Both the position numbers and the translations under genes were made by a program. Under the pieces are notes generated by a model. The model was not told the DNA's origin, ran no database searches, and saw nothing but the letters and a program-made list of their open reading frames with translations. Below, piece after piece: positions 45,902-54,109 of a stretch of DNA of 64,000 nucleotides (positions are counted from its first letter, which is position 1; each line of letters opens with the position of its first letter). The stretch is from NCBI RefSeq assembly GCF_000426705.1, contig NZ_KE384554.1, positions 124,001 through 188,000 on the forward strand. Direction: 5' to 3'. Source of the DNA: Spirochaeta cellobiosiphila DSM 17781 (GTDB lineage: Bacteria > Spirochaetota > Spirochaetia > DSM-17781).

Positions 45902-46572
45902 CCTATAAATTGTCTGTCCTTGATTTGTATATGTCTAGTTCCGTATTCAATTAATCTCAAATCGTGGGTAACCAGCATAAGAGTCTTTTGTTGTGATTTA
46001 AGCAAATCAAAAAATATCTCTTCAACCATACGGCTATTTTTTTCATCCAAATTCCCTGTTGGCTCATCAGCTAAAATAACCTGAGGCTCATTGAATAATG
46101 CCCTTGCAATAGCAATACGCTGTTTTTCACCACCTGAGAGCTTGGAAGGATAATGATCTTTTCGATTACTCAAACCTACGAGACTCACCAAATCTTCCGC
46201 TCTTGTCATAGCCTCTGTTTTTGATAGACCTCTTAATATTCCTGGAATAGCCGCATTTTCTAAAGCTGTAAAATCCTTCAATAAATGATGAAATTGAAAA
46301 ACTAACCCTATATTCATTAAACGGAAATCTGATAACTGCTCTTCATTCATTGTATCAATTTGAGTTTCCCCAAAATAAATATGACCATCGTTAGGTTTGT
46401 CCAATCCACTTATTATATTTAAGAAAGTGCTTTTGCCACTCCCACTCTCCCCTGTTAGAATAAGAGATTCTTCTTTATCTACAACCAAATCAATATTTTC
46501 AAATAAAGTAATATCTTCAGTGCTCGTATGAAATTTTTTGGTTAATTTTTCTATAGTTATTTGATCACTCAT
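45898..46572 (-). CDS. lolD: LolD-type ABC ATPase
   Basis: 224 residues. Walker A GESGSGKS, ABC signature LSGGEKQRIAIARAL, Walker B VILADEPTGNLD and the H-loop THD are intact. It is embedded between two LolC/E permease genes with overlaps of 8 and 4 bases, which fixes it as the ATPase of that lipoprotein transporter rather than a MacB-type one. Confidence 0.93.
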   Translation of the reverse strand: MSDQITIEKLTKKFHTSTEDITLFENIDLVVDKEESLILTGESGSGKSTFLNIISGLDKPNDGHIYFGETQIDTMNEEQLSDFRLMNIGLVFQFHHLLKDFTALENAAIPGILRGLSKTEAMTRAEDLVSLVGLSNRKDHYPSKLSGGEKQRIAIARALFNEPQVILADEPTGNLDEKNSRMVEEIFFDLLKSQQKTLMLVTHDLRLIEYGTRHIQIKDRQFIG

Positions 46573-47866
46573 TTCTTAATATCTCCATGGTTTGTAATTC
46601 GGATACTTTTCGGGCAGCACAGTATGAAGCTATCCAGGCAGCACTAACTCCTAAAAGAGTAATGAAGAATACTTCTCCAAAATGAAAATGACAAGGAATA
46701 CCATTTGTATAAAAAATTCCACTAGAGTAAAAATCCAATGGCTCTATAGCTTGTTGCCCCAAACCAATCAGTAATGGGTTTATTAATGCGGTAAAAATTC
46801 CAGACAGATTCTCAGCTAATAAAAAGATCTCATTAATATTTATTCCAATAAATAAGCCGAGACCGGTACCGATCAAAGCACTCATTCCACCAATTAATAA
46901 GCCTTCCCATAAAAAAATCCCTTGAATGGATTTAGGAACAACCCCTATAGCCCTCAATATGGCAATTTCTTCAGATCGCTCAAGAACGGAACGAGTCATA
47001 CTGTGATAGATATTAAATCCAACGACTAAAAAGATGAGACCAACCAATAAAAGCATCATTGTTTTTTCCATGCGTAAAGCACCAAAAAAACTTTTATTAA
47101 AATCCCTCCAAGAACTGATTTGAACCCCATCCCATTGATTATTCCTGATAAAAGTATGATCTAAATTGGAATTAATAAGTTTTACACCAATATAGGTTTG
47201 TTTTGGATTAATAAAATACTGATAACCATCATCAAGAGATATCAAAGCAAGCCCAGCATCATAATCAAGATAGCCTGTTTTAAAAGTTCCCCTGACAGTG
47301 AATTCCTGAGTCTCCTTGCCAAAGCTTAACCTACTACTGGTTTTATAGATAACTAAATTGACAGGATCGCCAACAGTAACCCCTAGATAGTAAGCCAGTC
47401 GCTGACCTAGAAGAATAGAATGACTATCATCCAAAGTCAGAGAACCTTGTACAAGTTCCATGGCATTAGTCATAGAGGTATCAATTTGATCAAACCCCTT
47501 CGGAACAAGCTTAATACTTACACCTTGAGAATCAGAGTAAGGACTACTAATTAAAGTATCAACATCACCACTTTCCATCACTGATGTGACTAACTTAGAT
47601 GAACGAATTTCATTCAATAGTTTATCATCTATTTTCTCAGACCTAATCTGTATATGAAATGATCCGATATCCAAAATATTGTCAATAAAGTTTTGTTGAA
47701 AACCATTCATAACCCCAATAACAGATATTAAGGCCATTATACCAATGGACAAACCCAAAACAGACAATATACTTGAGGCTTGTCCTTTTTCTTTTCTTTT
47801 TGTTTTAAAAAAACGTCCCGCAAAAAAGGAAGTCCAGGCAGGAAAGAACCTATTCATCTTTACCAT
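46565..47866 (-). CDS. LolC/LolE-type ABC permease (first copy)
   Basis: 433 residues with four membrane helices, a large extracytoplasmic domain and the EEIAILRAIGVVPKSI coupling-helix signature. A long loop in the second half (GQQAIEPLDFYSSGIFY) is typical of LolC/E before the last helix. It is paired with lolD and the second permease. It overlaps the preceding secreted-protein gene by 17 bases and lolD by 8. Which permease is LolC and which LolE cannot be settled here. Confidence 0.87.
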   Translation of the reverse strand: MVKMNRFFPAWTSFFAGRFFKTKRKEKGQASSILSVLGLSIGIMALISVIGVMNGFQQNFIDNILDIGSFHIQIRSEKIDDKLLNEIRSSKLVTSVMESGDVDTLISSPYSDSQGVSIKLVPKGFDQIDTSMTNAMELVQGSLTLDDSHSILLGQRLAYYLGVTVGDPVNLVIYKTSSRLSFGKETQEFTVRGTFKTGYLDYDAGLALISLDDGYQYFINPKQTYIGVKLINSNLDHTFIRNNQWDGVQISSWRDFNKSFFGALRMEKTMMLLLVGLIFLVVGFNIYHSMTRSVLERSEEIAILRAIGVVPKSIQGIFLWEGLLIGGMSALIGTGLGLFIGININEIFLLAENLSGIFTALINPLLIGLGQQAIEPLDFYSSGIFYTNGIPCHFHFGEVFFITLLGVSAAWIASYCAARKVSELQTMEILRNE

Positions 47867-48833
47867 ATTTACGCTCCATTATCACCTGTCCATCTTCGTA
47901 CCATACTTGATGTATTGTATCATCATCATATGTCTTAATCCATGTAAGAACCAGATTCTTATAATAGGTTTCCACTTTAAGTTGTTGGGAGTTAGAGTAT
48001 TGATATATCCATTTATCCCGTTGTCCCTTATACGATTCTGACCTCTCAGTCCTAAGACCATTCTTATAGCTATAGGTTATAGTTTTTTTTTCACCATTTT
48101 TATATTCTTCTAATCTTTTAATTAATAAATTTTCATCATAGGAATCACTAATAAAAGTACCCTCTTGGGTTACACTATGCTTTTTTATTATCTGGCCTAA
48201 ATCATTATATAAAAAGACCTCTTCCTTAATAACAACATCCTCATCTGATTCGACTATTTTTTTTATCCCGTTCTTATTAAATGTGAAAATATAATTTCTG
48301 TTAGAGTGCTCCTGATCAGCTAGTAAATTCCCAGTATTGCTGTAAATCATTGAACTGTTTTTCAAGCCAACATCAGATAGACGATTCAAAGCAACTAGAC
48401 GTCCTTTACTATCATACCTATAAGAACGAGTTTCAATTAATTTATTGTCTTTATAATATTTTATCCTTTTAATCCGTTTATAGTGATCATATTCATACTT
48501 TTCCTGAATAACCTGATCATTTTGAATGTACTTATATTCGGTCAAATCATTATTTGAACTAAAAACTTCTTCTTCAATGAGAGTAAGATCATTGTCTCTC
48601 TTTTGAATGATAAGAGGACTATTTGAAATGACATCCTTTATCCATAATAACGATCCGTCTAAATAGAGAGTCTTTTTTTCTTCCTCGACGTTTAAAGTAT
48701 ATTCATAATCATTAAGTCGCCCCTGAGAAATGAGTTCTAATTCCATACCTAAGGAATTAGAACGATACCAATCTCCACTATACACTCCTATGAGTACTGT
48801 CGAAAGAATAAAAAATTGTAAAAAAAGTCTCAC
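47850..48833 (-). CDS. Secreted YD/MORN-like repeat protein, unknown function
   Basis: 327 residues, signal peptide (1-19) and a series of Tyr/Lys/Asp-rich beta repeats (such as YKDNKLIETRSYRYDSKGRLVALNR and YSYKNGLRTERSESY) like toxin-type YD or MORN repeats, but far shorter than Rhs proteins. It may be a periplasmic partner of the Lol exporter (inference from its 17-base overlap). It also overlaps ftsY by 4 bases. No lipobox or enzyme motif. Confidence 0.65.
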   Translation of the reverse strand: MRLFLQFFILSTVLIGVYSGDWYRSNSLGMELELISQGRLNDYEYTLNVEEEKKTLYLDGSLLWIKDVISNSPLIIQKRDNDLTLIEEEVFSSNNDLTEYKYIQNDQVIQEKYEYDHYKRIKRIKYYKDNKLIETRSYRYDSKGRLVALNRLSDVGLKNSSMIYSNTGNLLADQEHSNRNYIFTFNKNGIKKIVESDEDVVIKEEVFLYNDLGQIIKKHSVTQEGTFISDSYDENLLIKRLEEYKNGEKKTITYSYKNGLRTERSESYKGQRDKWIYQYSNSQQLKVETYYKNLVLTWIKTYDDDTIHQVWYEDGQVIMERKYGKDE

Positions 48834-49714
48834 TTATCAAATATACCAGATAGGAACTTATTTTTATCAAAAGGAATAAAATCATCGTATTTTTCGCCTA
48901 AACCCATAAAAACAAAGGGGATCCCCAGCTTTTTTGATATACCGACAGCTGCCCCTCCTTTTGCAGTAGAATCATACTTACTTAAGATGACACCATCTAA
49001 ACCAACGGCCTCATTAAATATTTCAGCCTGCCTGTATCCATTCTGACCTGTTGTGGAATCAATAACTAGGTATTTTTTATACACAGCAGAAGGTGCCTTC
49101 TTTTGAATTATTTTATTGATTTTTTGCAGTTCCTTTACAAGATTTGCCTTATTATGCATTCGGCCTGCTGTGTCAGCGATCACCAATTTAGTGTTTCGAG
49201 CTAAAGCCATATCCAAAGTATCAAAAATAACGGCCCCAGGATCAGCACCATGCTGTTGCGCTACTACTCTAACACCTAATTTCTCACCATGATACTGAAG
49301 TTGCTCAATAGCAGCAGCTCTAAAAGTGTCACCTGCACTAAGAAGTATGCTATCTTTCAATTCTTTCTTATAGTAATGAGCCATCTTGGCTATTGATGTT
49401 GTTTTACCAACTCCATTCACTCCTAATACCAATACTAAGTTAAGCTGACCATCGACAATTTCCAAGGGAGCTACTTTTAGATCCCTTTCGAGAATATTCC
49501 ACATGGCCTCTCTAAACTCATCAAGAGAGCCTATTTTTTTGGATTTCCAGGAATCTTTTATTTCTTTTACGATTTCAACAGCAAGAGCTGCTCCAAAATC
49601 TGCTTCAATTAACAAATCTTCAAAATCTTCAAAGAATTCTTCTCCTTGAACCCCACCACCAAATAATTCTTTTATTTTGTCAAAAAAACTCTTTTTCTTC
49701 TTTTTACCAAACAT
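48830..49714 (-). CDS. ftsY: Signal recognition particle receptor FtsY
   Basis: 294 residues: short N domain (1-85) and SRP-type GTPase domain with G1 GVNGVGKTT (98-106), DTAGRMHNKANLVKEL (G3) and a G4 of SKYDSTAKGG where TKLDGTAKGG is common. The long acidic A domain is absent, as in many non-enteric bacteria. It receives ribosome-SRP complexes at the membrane. AAGGGA lies 5 bases before the ATG. Confidence 0.95.
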   Translation of the reverse strand: MFGKKKKKSFFDKIKELFGGGVQGEEFFEDFEDLLIEADFGAALAVEIVKEIKDSWKSKKIGSLDEFREAMWNILERDLKVAPLEIVDGQLNLVLVLGVNGVGKTTSIAKMAHYYKKELKDSILLSAGDTFRAAAIEQLQYHGEKLGVRVVAQQHGADPGAVIFDTLDMALARNTKLVIADTAGRMHNKANLVKELQKINKIIQKKAPSAVYKKYLVIDSTTGQNGYRQAEIFNEAVGLDGVILSKYDSTAKGGAAVGISKKLGIPFVFMGLGEKYDDFIPFDKNKFLSGIFDK

Positions 49715-49723
49715 TAGGTTCCC

Positions 49724-51097
49724 TTACTCTCCCAGTATTTCTGCTTGTTTTATATATTTAATAAAATCGTATACCATCCAGCTGAAGGAGCTTACACTAA
49801 TTCCAAAAGATATCCAACGTCCATAGGTCATGGCATTCGTCATTTTAATCGCCTCTGCATAATCATCATAACGACCACTATTGTAGTAATTATATGATAG
49901 TTGGTAATAATTCTGTTGAAGCTGGGGAAAAATGAAAGTAGGAAATAAACTAAAACTAAACACAGTTAAGGATCTATAAAACTTACCTCTATAGTAGGAT
50001 AGCTCTTTTCTTTCCTCATTGGGAAGCATCTTAATAACATCCCCTTTCGATTGATTTGCGAGAAAGGACTCAGATTTATATTCAGCTTTATCCAGAAAGA
50101 TTTGGTCTTTATCAAAGACTTTTAATGACAGAGGAGTCTTACCTACATAACGACTATTTAAGTAGACATCTACACCTTCAGGTTCTGTTTGTATGTACAA
50201 GTCTTTCCCTTCAATGGAAGGTAAAGATAATTCAAGAGTGCCCTCTGGCATAGTGTTTATGGACATTGTCACATCACCTTCTGAAGCGTGAGCAGTAATA
50301 GTATAAGGAGGTGTTTGAAAGACAAACTCCCCCTCTCCCTGCCCAACATACTCATCATTAACAAAGATATTCATGTTCCTATTCTCAGTATGTATTTTTA
50401 CAACTTTATCTTCTTGCCCCTGAACAAAAGCTAACAAAGGAGCAAATTCTACTTCCCCATCAACAAAATTTCCATCCTTGTTTTTAAGTATTCCTGATTG
50501 GCTAAATATAATTCCCTGCTTATTTTTTATATACACATTGTAATGAATCATATCCTGTACAAGCGATATCTCTCCATAGATAAAGGCTGTAAGCTTCTTA
50601 TTTTCTATAACTGTACTAATGTTATTTTTCCAGTCTTTGACAGGAATAAGACCGTCCTCTGACCCTTCAGCAAATTCTAAAGGGAGAGTTGGTTCTATTA
50701 TATATTCTTCCTCATCAATCTTCTGTATTTGCTCTTTAATTTCTATAATTTTATCATTCTGGGCACTTAAAGAATTTTCATTATCTTTAAATATAATCTG
50801 ATCTCTTTCATCGATGGCCTTGTTTAATTTATGGATATATTCTGTCTTTTGTTCATTCTTATATTCCCGGATTAGTTGAGATCTCTCTTCTTTATTTAAT
50901 GTATGATATCTCAATCCTGACACTAAAGACTTGATCAACAAAGGAATAGTATAGGAAGGATAAATCTCACTAACATTACCATTACTATCAAACTGGCCAA
51001 TCCCCCAGGACCAATTATCCAATCCAATATTATTTTGACCAAATAACAATTGACTCAAAAATAACAAAACTACTACCAGTCTAGCGTGATAAGACAT
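49724..51097 (-). CDS. PEGA-domain secreted protein
   Basis: 457 residues. Signal peptide (1-20), a charged coiled-coil-like stretch (about 60-120), a beta region with one clear PEGA repeat near 300-325 (LYIQTEPEGVDVYLNSRYVG; the preceding strand MNIFVNDEYVGQGEG is a second, weaker one), and two hydrophobic segments near the C-terminus. PEGA domains are common in spirochaete envelope proteins. It overlaps the response-regulator gene by 17 bases. Function unknown. Confidence 0.78.
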   Translation of the reverse strand: MSYHARLVVVLLFLSQLLFGQNNIGLDNWSWGIGQFDSNGNVSEIYPSYTIPLLIKSLVSGLRYHTLNKEERSQLIREYKNEQKTEYIHKLNKAIDERDQIIFKDNENSLSAQNDKIIEIKEQIQKIDEEEYIIEPTLPLEFAEGSEDGLIPVKDWKNNISTVIENKKLTAFIYGEISLVQDMIHYNVYIKNKQGIIFSQSGILKNKDGNFVDGEVEFAPLLAFVQGQEDKVVKIHTENRNMNIFVNDEYVGQGEGEFVFQTPPYTITAHASEGDVTMSINTMPEGTLELSLPSIEGKDLYIQTEPEGVDVYLNSRYVGKTPLSLKVFDKDQIFLDKAEYKSESFLANQSKGDVIKMLPNEERKELSYYRGKFYRSLTVFSFSLFPTFIFPQLQQNYYQLSYNYYNSGRYDDYAEAIKMTNAMTYGRWISFGISVSSFSWMVYDFIKYIKQAEILGE

Positions 51098-51458
51098 TAT
51101 GAACAGCCCTGATTAATCGTTCATCTGTGAATGGTTTAACAATGAAGTCCATGGCTCCCCATTTTATAGCAGTGAGAATGTATTTTTCTTCACCAAGAGA
51201 GGAGCACATGATGACCTTTTGTGATTTATCTAGTTGCTTTAAGACTTGAAGACCATCCATCTTGGGCATGGTTATATCCAAGAGAACAAGATCAGGTTTC
51301 AACTGTCTAATCATATTCAAACCTTCAAGCCCATCAGAAGCTTCTCCGGCAATATGATAGCCAACCATTCGTAGGACTTCCTTTATCTTTTTACGAACAA
51401 AGGGTAAGTCATCGACTATAAGTATAGATTTGTGATGCTCTAGTTTGCTTGTGCCCAT
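51081..51458 (-). CDS. Response regulator, receiver domain only
   Basis: 125 residues, a CheY-like receiver with the acidic Asp pair (IVDDLPFV), phospho-acceptor Asp in LVLLDITMPKMDG, Ser in CSSLGEE and Lys-Pro in IVKPFTDERL. It is far from the che cluster and sits between prfB and the PEGA protein gene, so the cognate kinase is unknown. It overlaps prfB by 19 bases and lacks a nearby Shine-Dalgarno; coupled translation is likely. Confidence 0.88.
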   Translation of the reverse strand: MGTSKLEHHKSILIVDDLPFVRKKIKEVLRMVGYHIAGEASDGLEGLNMIRQLKPDLVLLDITMPKMDGLQVLKQLDKSQKVIMCSSLGEEKYILTAIKWGAMDFIVKPFTDERLIRAVHNVLSR

Positions 51459-52547
51459 GTAAAACGCAAATATTCCTCAATAAATTGATCAATAGCTCCA
51501 TCCATAACAGCCTGAACATTACCAGTCTCTGCTTTTGTTCGATGATCCTTAACCATATTGTAAGGATGAAAGACATAGCTACGAATTTGGTTCCCCCAGG
51601 ATATATCTTTTTTCTCAGCAGCCTGCTTTTCCTGCTCCGCTTCTTGTATAGCTTTATAGTGCTCGTATAGTCTTGATTTTAACACCTTCATGGCTGTATC
51701 TCTATTTTTATGTTGAGATCGTTCATTCTGACATTGCACTACAATATTAGTAGGAAGGTGAGTAATACGAACCGCTGATTCCGTCTTATTAACATGCTGA
51801 CCGCCTGCGCCTTGAGCACGATAAGTATCAACCCTTAAATCATCAGGATTAATGTCAATTTCGATATCATCATCCACCACAGGTGAAATATGCACAGAGG
51901 CGAAAGAGGTATGACGCCTGGCAGAAGAATCAAAAGGACTAATCCTGACTAAGCGATGGATTCCGCTTTCACATTTTAGATTACCAAAGGCATAATCTCC
52001 CTTTACCTGGATAGTGACGCTCTTTATCCCACCTTCAGCTTCTAACAGATCTAGTATATCAAATTTAAAGTTCTGGTTTTCACACCACCGGGAATACATA
52101 CGGAATAACATGGATACCCAATCACAAGCTTCAGTACCACCAGCACCAGAGTGAATGGTAAGAAAAGCATCTCCATCATCATTAGGTTCTGAGAGTAATT
52201 CAAGTTTCTTTTGCTTATTATAACTTGTAAGTAGATGTTCAAAGTCTTTTTCTACTTCAGCTTGTATTTCAGAATCAGATTCCTCTTTTAACATTTCGAT
52301 AATGTCTGTCAAATTTGACAAATTATCTTTGATATCCTGCCATGGTTCAATTCTATTTTTTAGTTTTCGAATGTCTTGAAGAACTTTTTCGGCTCTTTCC
52401 CTGTTGTCCCAAAAATCAGGAGCACCACTTTCGTCTTCCTTTTGTGCTATATCATGATAAATCGCATCCGGGTCAAAGATGCCTCCATGTATCTTCAATT
52501 TCTACTGTTAATTCATTAATTGACTTTTGTATCTCTTGTAAGTCCAT
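51440..52547 (-). CDS. prfB: Peptide chain release factor 2, programmed +1 frameshift
   Basis: Release factor for UGA and UAA. A 24-codon zero frame runs from ATG 52547 (MDLQEIQKSINELTVEIEDT...WRHL) to TGA at 52475-52473. CTT at 52478-52476 is followed by TGAC, and GGAGG just upstream provides the internal Shine-Dalgarno, the standard RF2 frameshift site. Shifting by +1 gives DPDAIYHD and the rest, 368 residues in all. SPF anticodon-like motif (ISPFDSSARRHTSFASV) and GGQ (GAGGQHVNKTESAV) are intact. It starts 4 bases after the Cas2-like gene. Confidence 0.95.
52473..52487 (-). promoter_or_regulatory. RF2 programmed frameshift site
   Basis: On the minus strand GGAGG-CAT-CTT-TGA-C: a Shine-Dalgarno-like GGAGG, CTT slippery codon and in-frame TGA followed by C. 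Low RF2 makes ribosomes pause on TGA and slip +1, so RF2 controls its own synthesis. The spacing GGAGG-CAT-CTT matches the E. coli arrangement. Confidence 0.93.
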
Positions 52548-52551
52548 CTTT

Positions 52552-52824
52552 CTATACCCTCATAATTTTTCGTTTCCATTTCTTCTGTGCTAGTTCTGTC
52601 ACCACTAGCGTATCATCAATAGGATACTGATAAATACGAACTTGATCATAATAATCGGTACGCTTATCTATATCAAGCTTAAGGTGATTAAGACGTTTTT
52701 CATTCAAAGAACTCGATTCATAAACATCTCTCTGCACCATATCAAAGCCATACATTAATAATAGTTCATGTACATCTTTACGGCTATCATCGTTGCCTAA
52801 ATCTAATATTACAGAAACGAACAT
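52552..52824 (-). CDS. Orphan Cas2-like small protein
   Basis: 90 residues with the Cas2/VapD-type ferredoxin fold pattern: beta strand FVSVILDLG with a Cas2-like Asp8, helix DVHELLLMYGF, strand MVQRDVYESS, helix RLNHLKLDIDK and strand QVRIYQYPI. No Cas1 or CRISPR array lies nearby. AAGGA precedes the ATG by 5 bases. It ends 4 bases before prfB, so the two are co-transcribed. It could be a nuclease, a toxin-like protein or a structural relative; context gives no clear function. Confidence 0.65.
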   Translation of the reverse strand: MFVSVILDLGNDDSRKDVHELLLMYGFDMVQRDVYESSSLNEKRLNHLKLDIDKRTDYYDQVRIYQYPIDDTLVVTELAQKKWKRKIMRV

Positions 52825-52834
52825 AAAATTCCTT

Positions 52835-52864
52835 TTGTCTAATGTAAAGTAAACCGATTATTAT
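52835..52864 (+). promoter_or_regulatory. Candidate promoter of the 412-aa secreted protein gene
   Basis: TTGTCT (52835-52840), 18-base spacer, TATTAT (52859-52864) in the 46-base divergent gap shared with the Cas2-like gene. Transcription would start near 52871, at the ATG itself, and no Shine-Dalgarno is present, so a leaderless mRNA is possible. Confidence 0.35.
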
Positions 52865-52870
52865 TAAGTC

Positions 52871-54109
52871 ATGAAATATAAATTTATTCTAGTAACCTTA
52901 ATACTACTGCCTTTCATTCTCTACAGCCAGGATAATAAAGTATCTGCACCTTTTATAAGTAGACTTCAGATTCATTTGGACAGAGGATCTGCCATTATTA
53001 CATGGAAGGACAGCCGAGACCTAATAGAGGGTAAATATAGGGTTTTACGAGCTGGACAGCCCATTAATAATAATAATTATCCAAGTGCCCAAGTTATGGG
53101 TGATGTAGAATTGGGAAAGGAAAAGTTCATTGATGATACAATTCAAGTAGCAGGAACATATTACTATGCTGTATTGGGAGTGACTACGGACGAGGAGATT
53201 ATTAATACCTTTATACCCTATCGAAACACAACGGTTCTTCCTTTTGAGGTCACTGAAGCTGATTTAATGCGAGCTGCTTTAAGCAATATAACTATGTCAG
53301 CCTCAACTCAAAATGATAGAATAATTTTAAAAGTGAAGAATGTCCCTGACGGAGTAAATATATTATACTTCAGAAGTTCTACAATAATAGCTACAAAAGA
53401 AGATCTTCAGAAAGCTTATCAGATACAACCAAACAAACTAGGTTCACAGCAATATGCTGATGTACCTATACCTGGAATCCAATACTATTATGCCGTTATT
53501 GATGATAACAGCTTTCAAACGGACCAATATGAATTAGAATTAGGGCGTAATAGTACGAGAACTCCAGTTAAACTAGGTATAAAAGAACAAAAGATATCTA
53601 CTAATAATCAGGAGATGCGTTCCTTGCCTTTACCCCAAATAAACTTATATGAAAGTATTGATTCTGATACGAAGTTAAATGACAGTCGATGGAGTCTACC
53701 TGAATGGAAAGACCTTTCTGAAGAATCTAAAGCCAATGTTAGAAGATATATGGCTCTTTATGATGGACTTGAAGAAGACAGATTAGAACTAAAACATCTT
53801 AAGAAATATGGACATAATGTATACGAGGACAATGTTAATCTGATGACCATCATTAATGGTCCTATAAGTAATGGAGATTTCACCCAAAGCAAAGATTTAC
53901 TAAAAGCGTATTTAACTCTCAACTTAAATGATATGGAAAAAGCTTCAGGTCATTATTACTTGGGAATATCTTACTTATTCCTTGGAGATAGTAAAAATGC
54001 CTTATTAAATTTTCTTATAACTAAGGACTATTTTAAAGAAGAATCCACCTACTACATTGAATATATAATGAATAACTGGATTACCGATTCACCTTTTAAC
54101 GACGAGTAA
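52871..54109 (+). CDS. Secreted fibronectin-III-like protein with helical C-terminus
   Basis: 412 residues, signal peptide (1-19, ending ILYS), then two fibronectin-type-III-like beta regions (about 25-125 and 135-220; PFISRLQIHLDRGSAIITWKD, and YYYAVLG/YYYAVID repeats at their ends) and a helical TPR-like C-terminus (about 355-405, ASGHYYLGISYLFLGDSKNA). Probably envelope-associated. It is a lone plus-strand gene whose 3' end overlaps the convergent GH57-like gene by 14 bases. Function unknown. Confidence 0.68.
   Translation: MKYKFILVTLILLPFILYSQDNKVSAPFISRLQIHLDRGSAIITWKDSRDLIEGKYRVLRAGQPINNNNYPSAQVMGDVELGKEKFIDDTIQVAGTYYYAVLGVTTDEEIINTFIPYRNTTVLPFEVTEADLMRAALSNITMSASTQNDRIILKVKNVPDGVNILYFRSSTIIATKEDLQKAYQIQPNKLGSQQYADVPIPGIQYYYAVIDDNSFQTDQYELELGRNSTRTPVKLGIKEQKISTNNQEMRSLPLPQINLYESIDSDTKLNDSRWSLPEWKDLSEESKANVRRYMALYDGLEEDRLELKHLKKYGHNVYEDNVNLMTIINGPISNGDFTQSKDLLKAYLTLNLNDMEKASGHYYLGISYLFLGDSKNALLNFLITKDYFKEESTYYIEYIMNNWITDSPFNDE

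Noticed and set aside
52473-52475. In-frame TGA near the start of prfB read as a broken gene
   Set aside because: GGAGG-CAT-CTT-TGA-C is the standard RF2 programmed frameshift site, so the gene is intact.
52552-52824. CRISPR-Cas locus suggested by the Cas2-like gene
   Set aside because: No Cas1, effector genes or spaced repeats were seen within the window, so a CRISPR locus is not supported.
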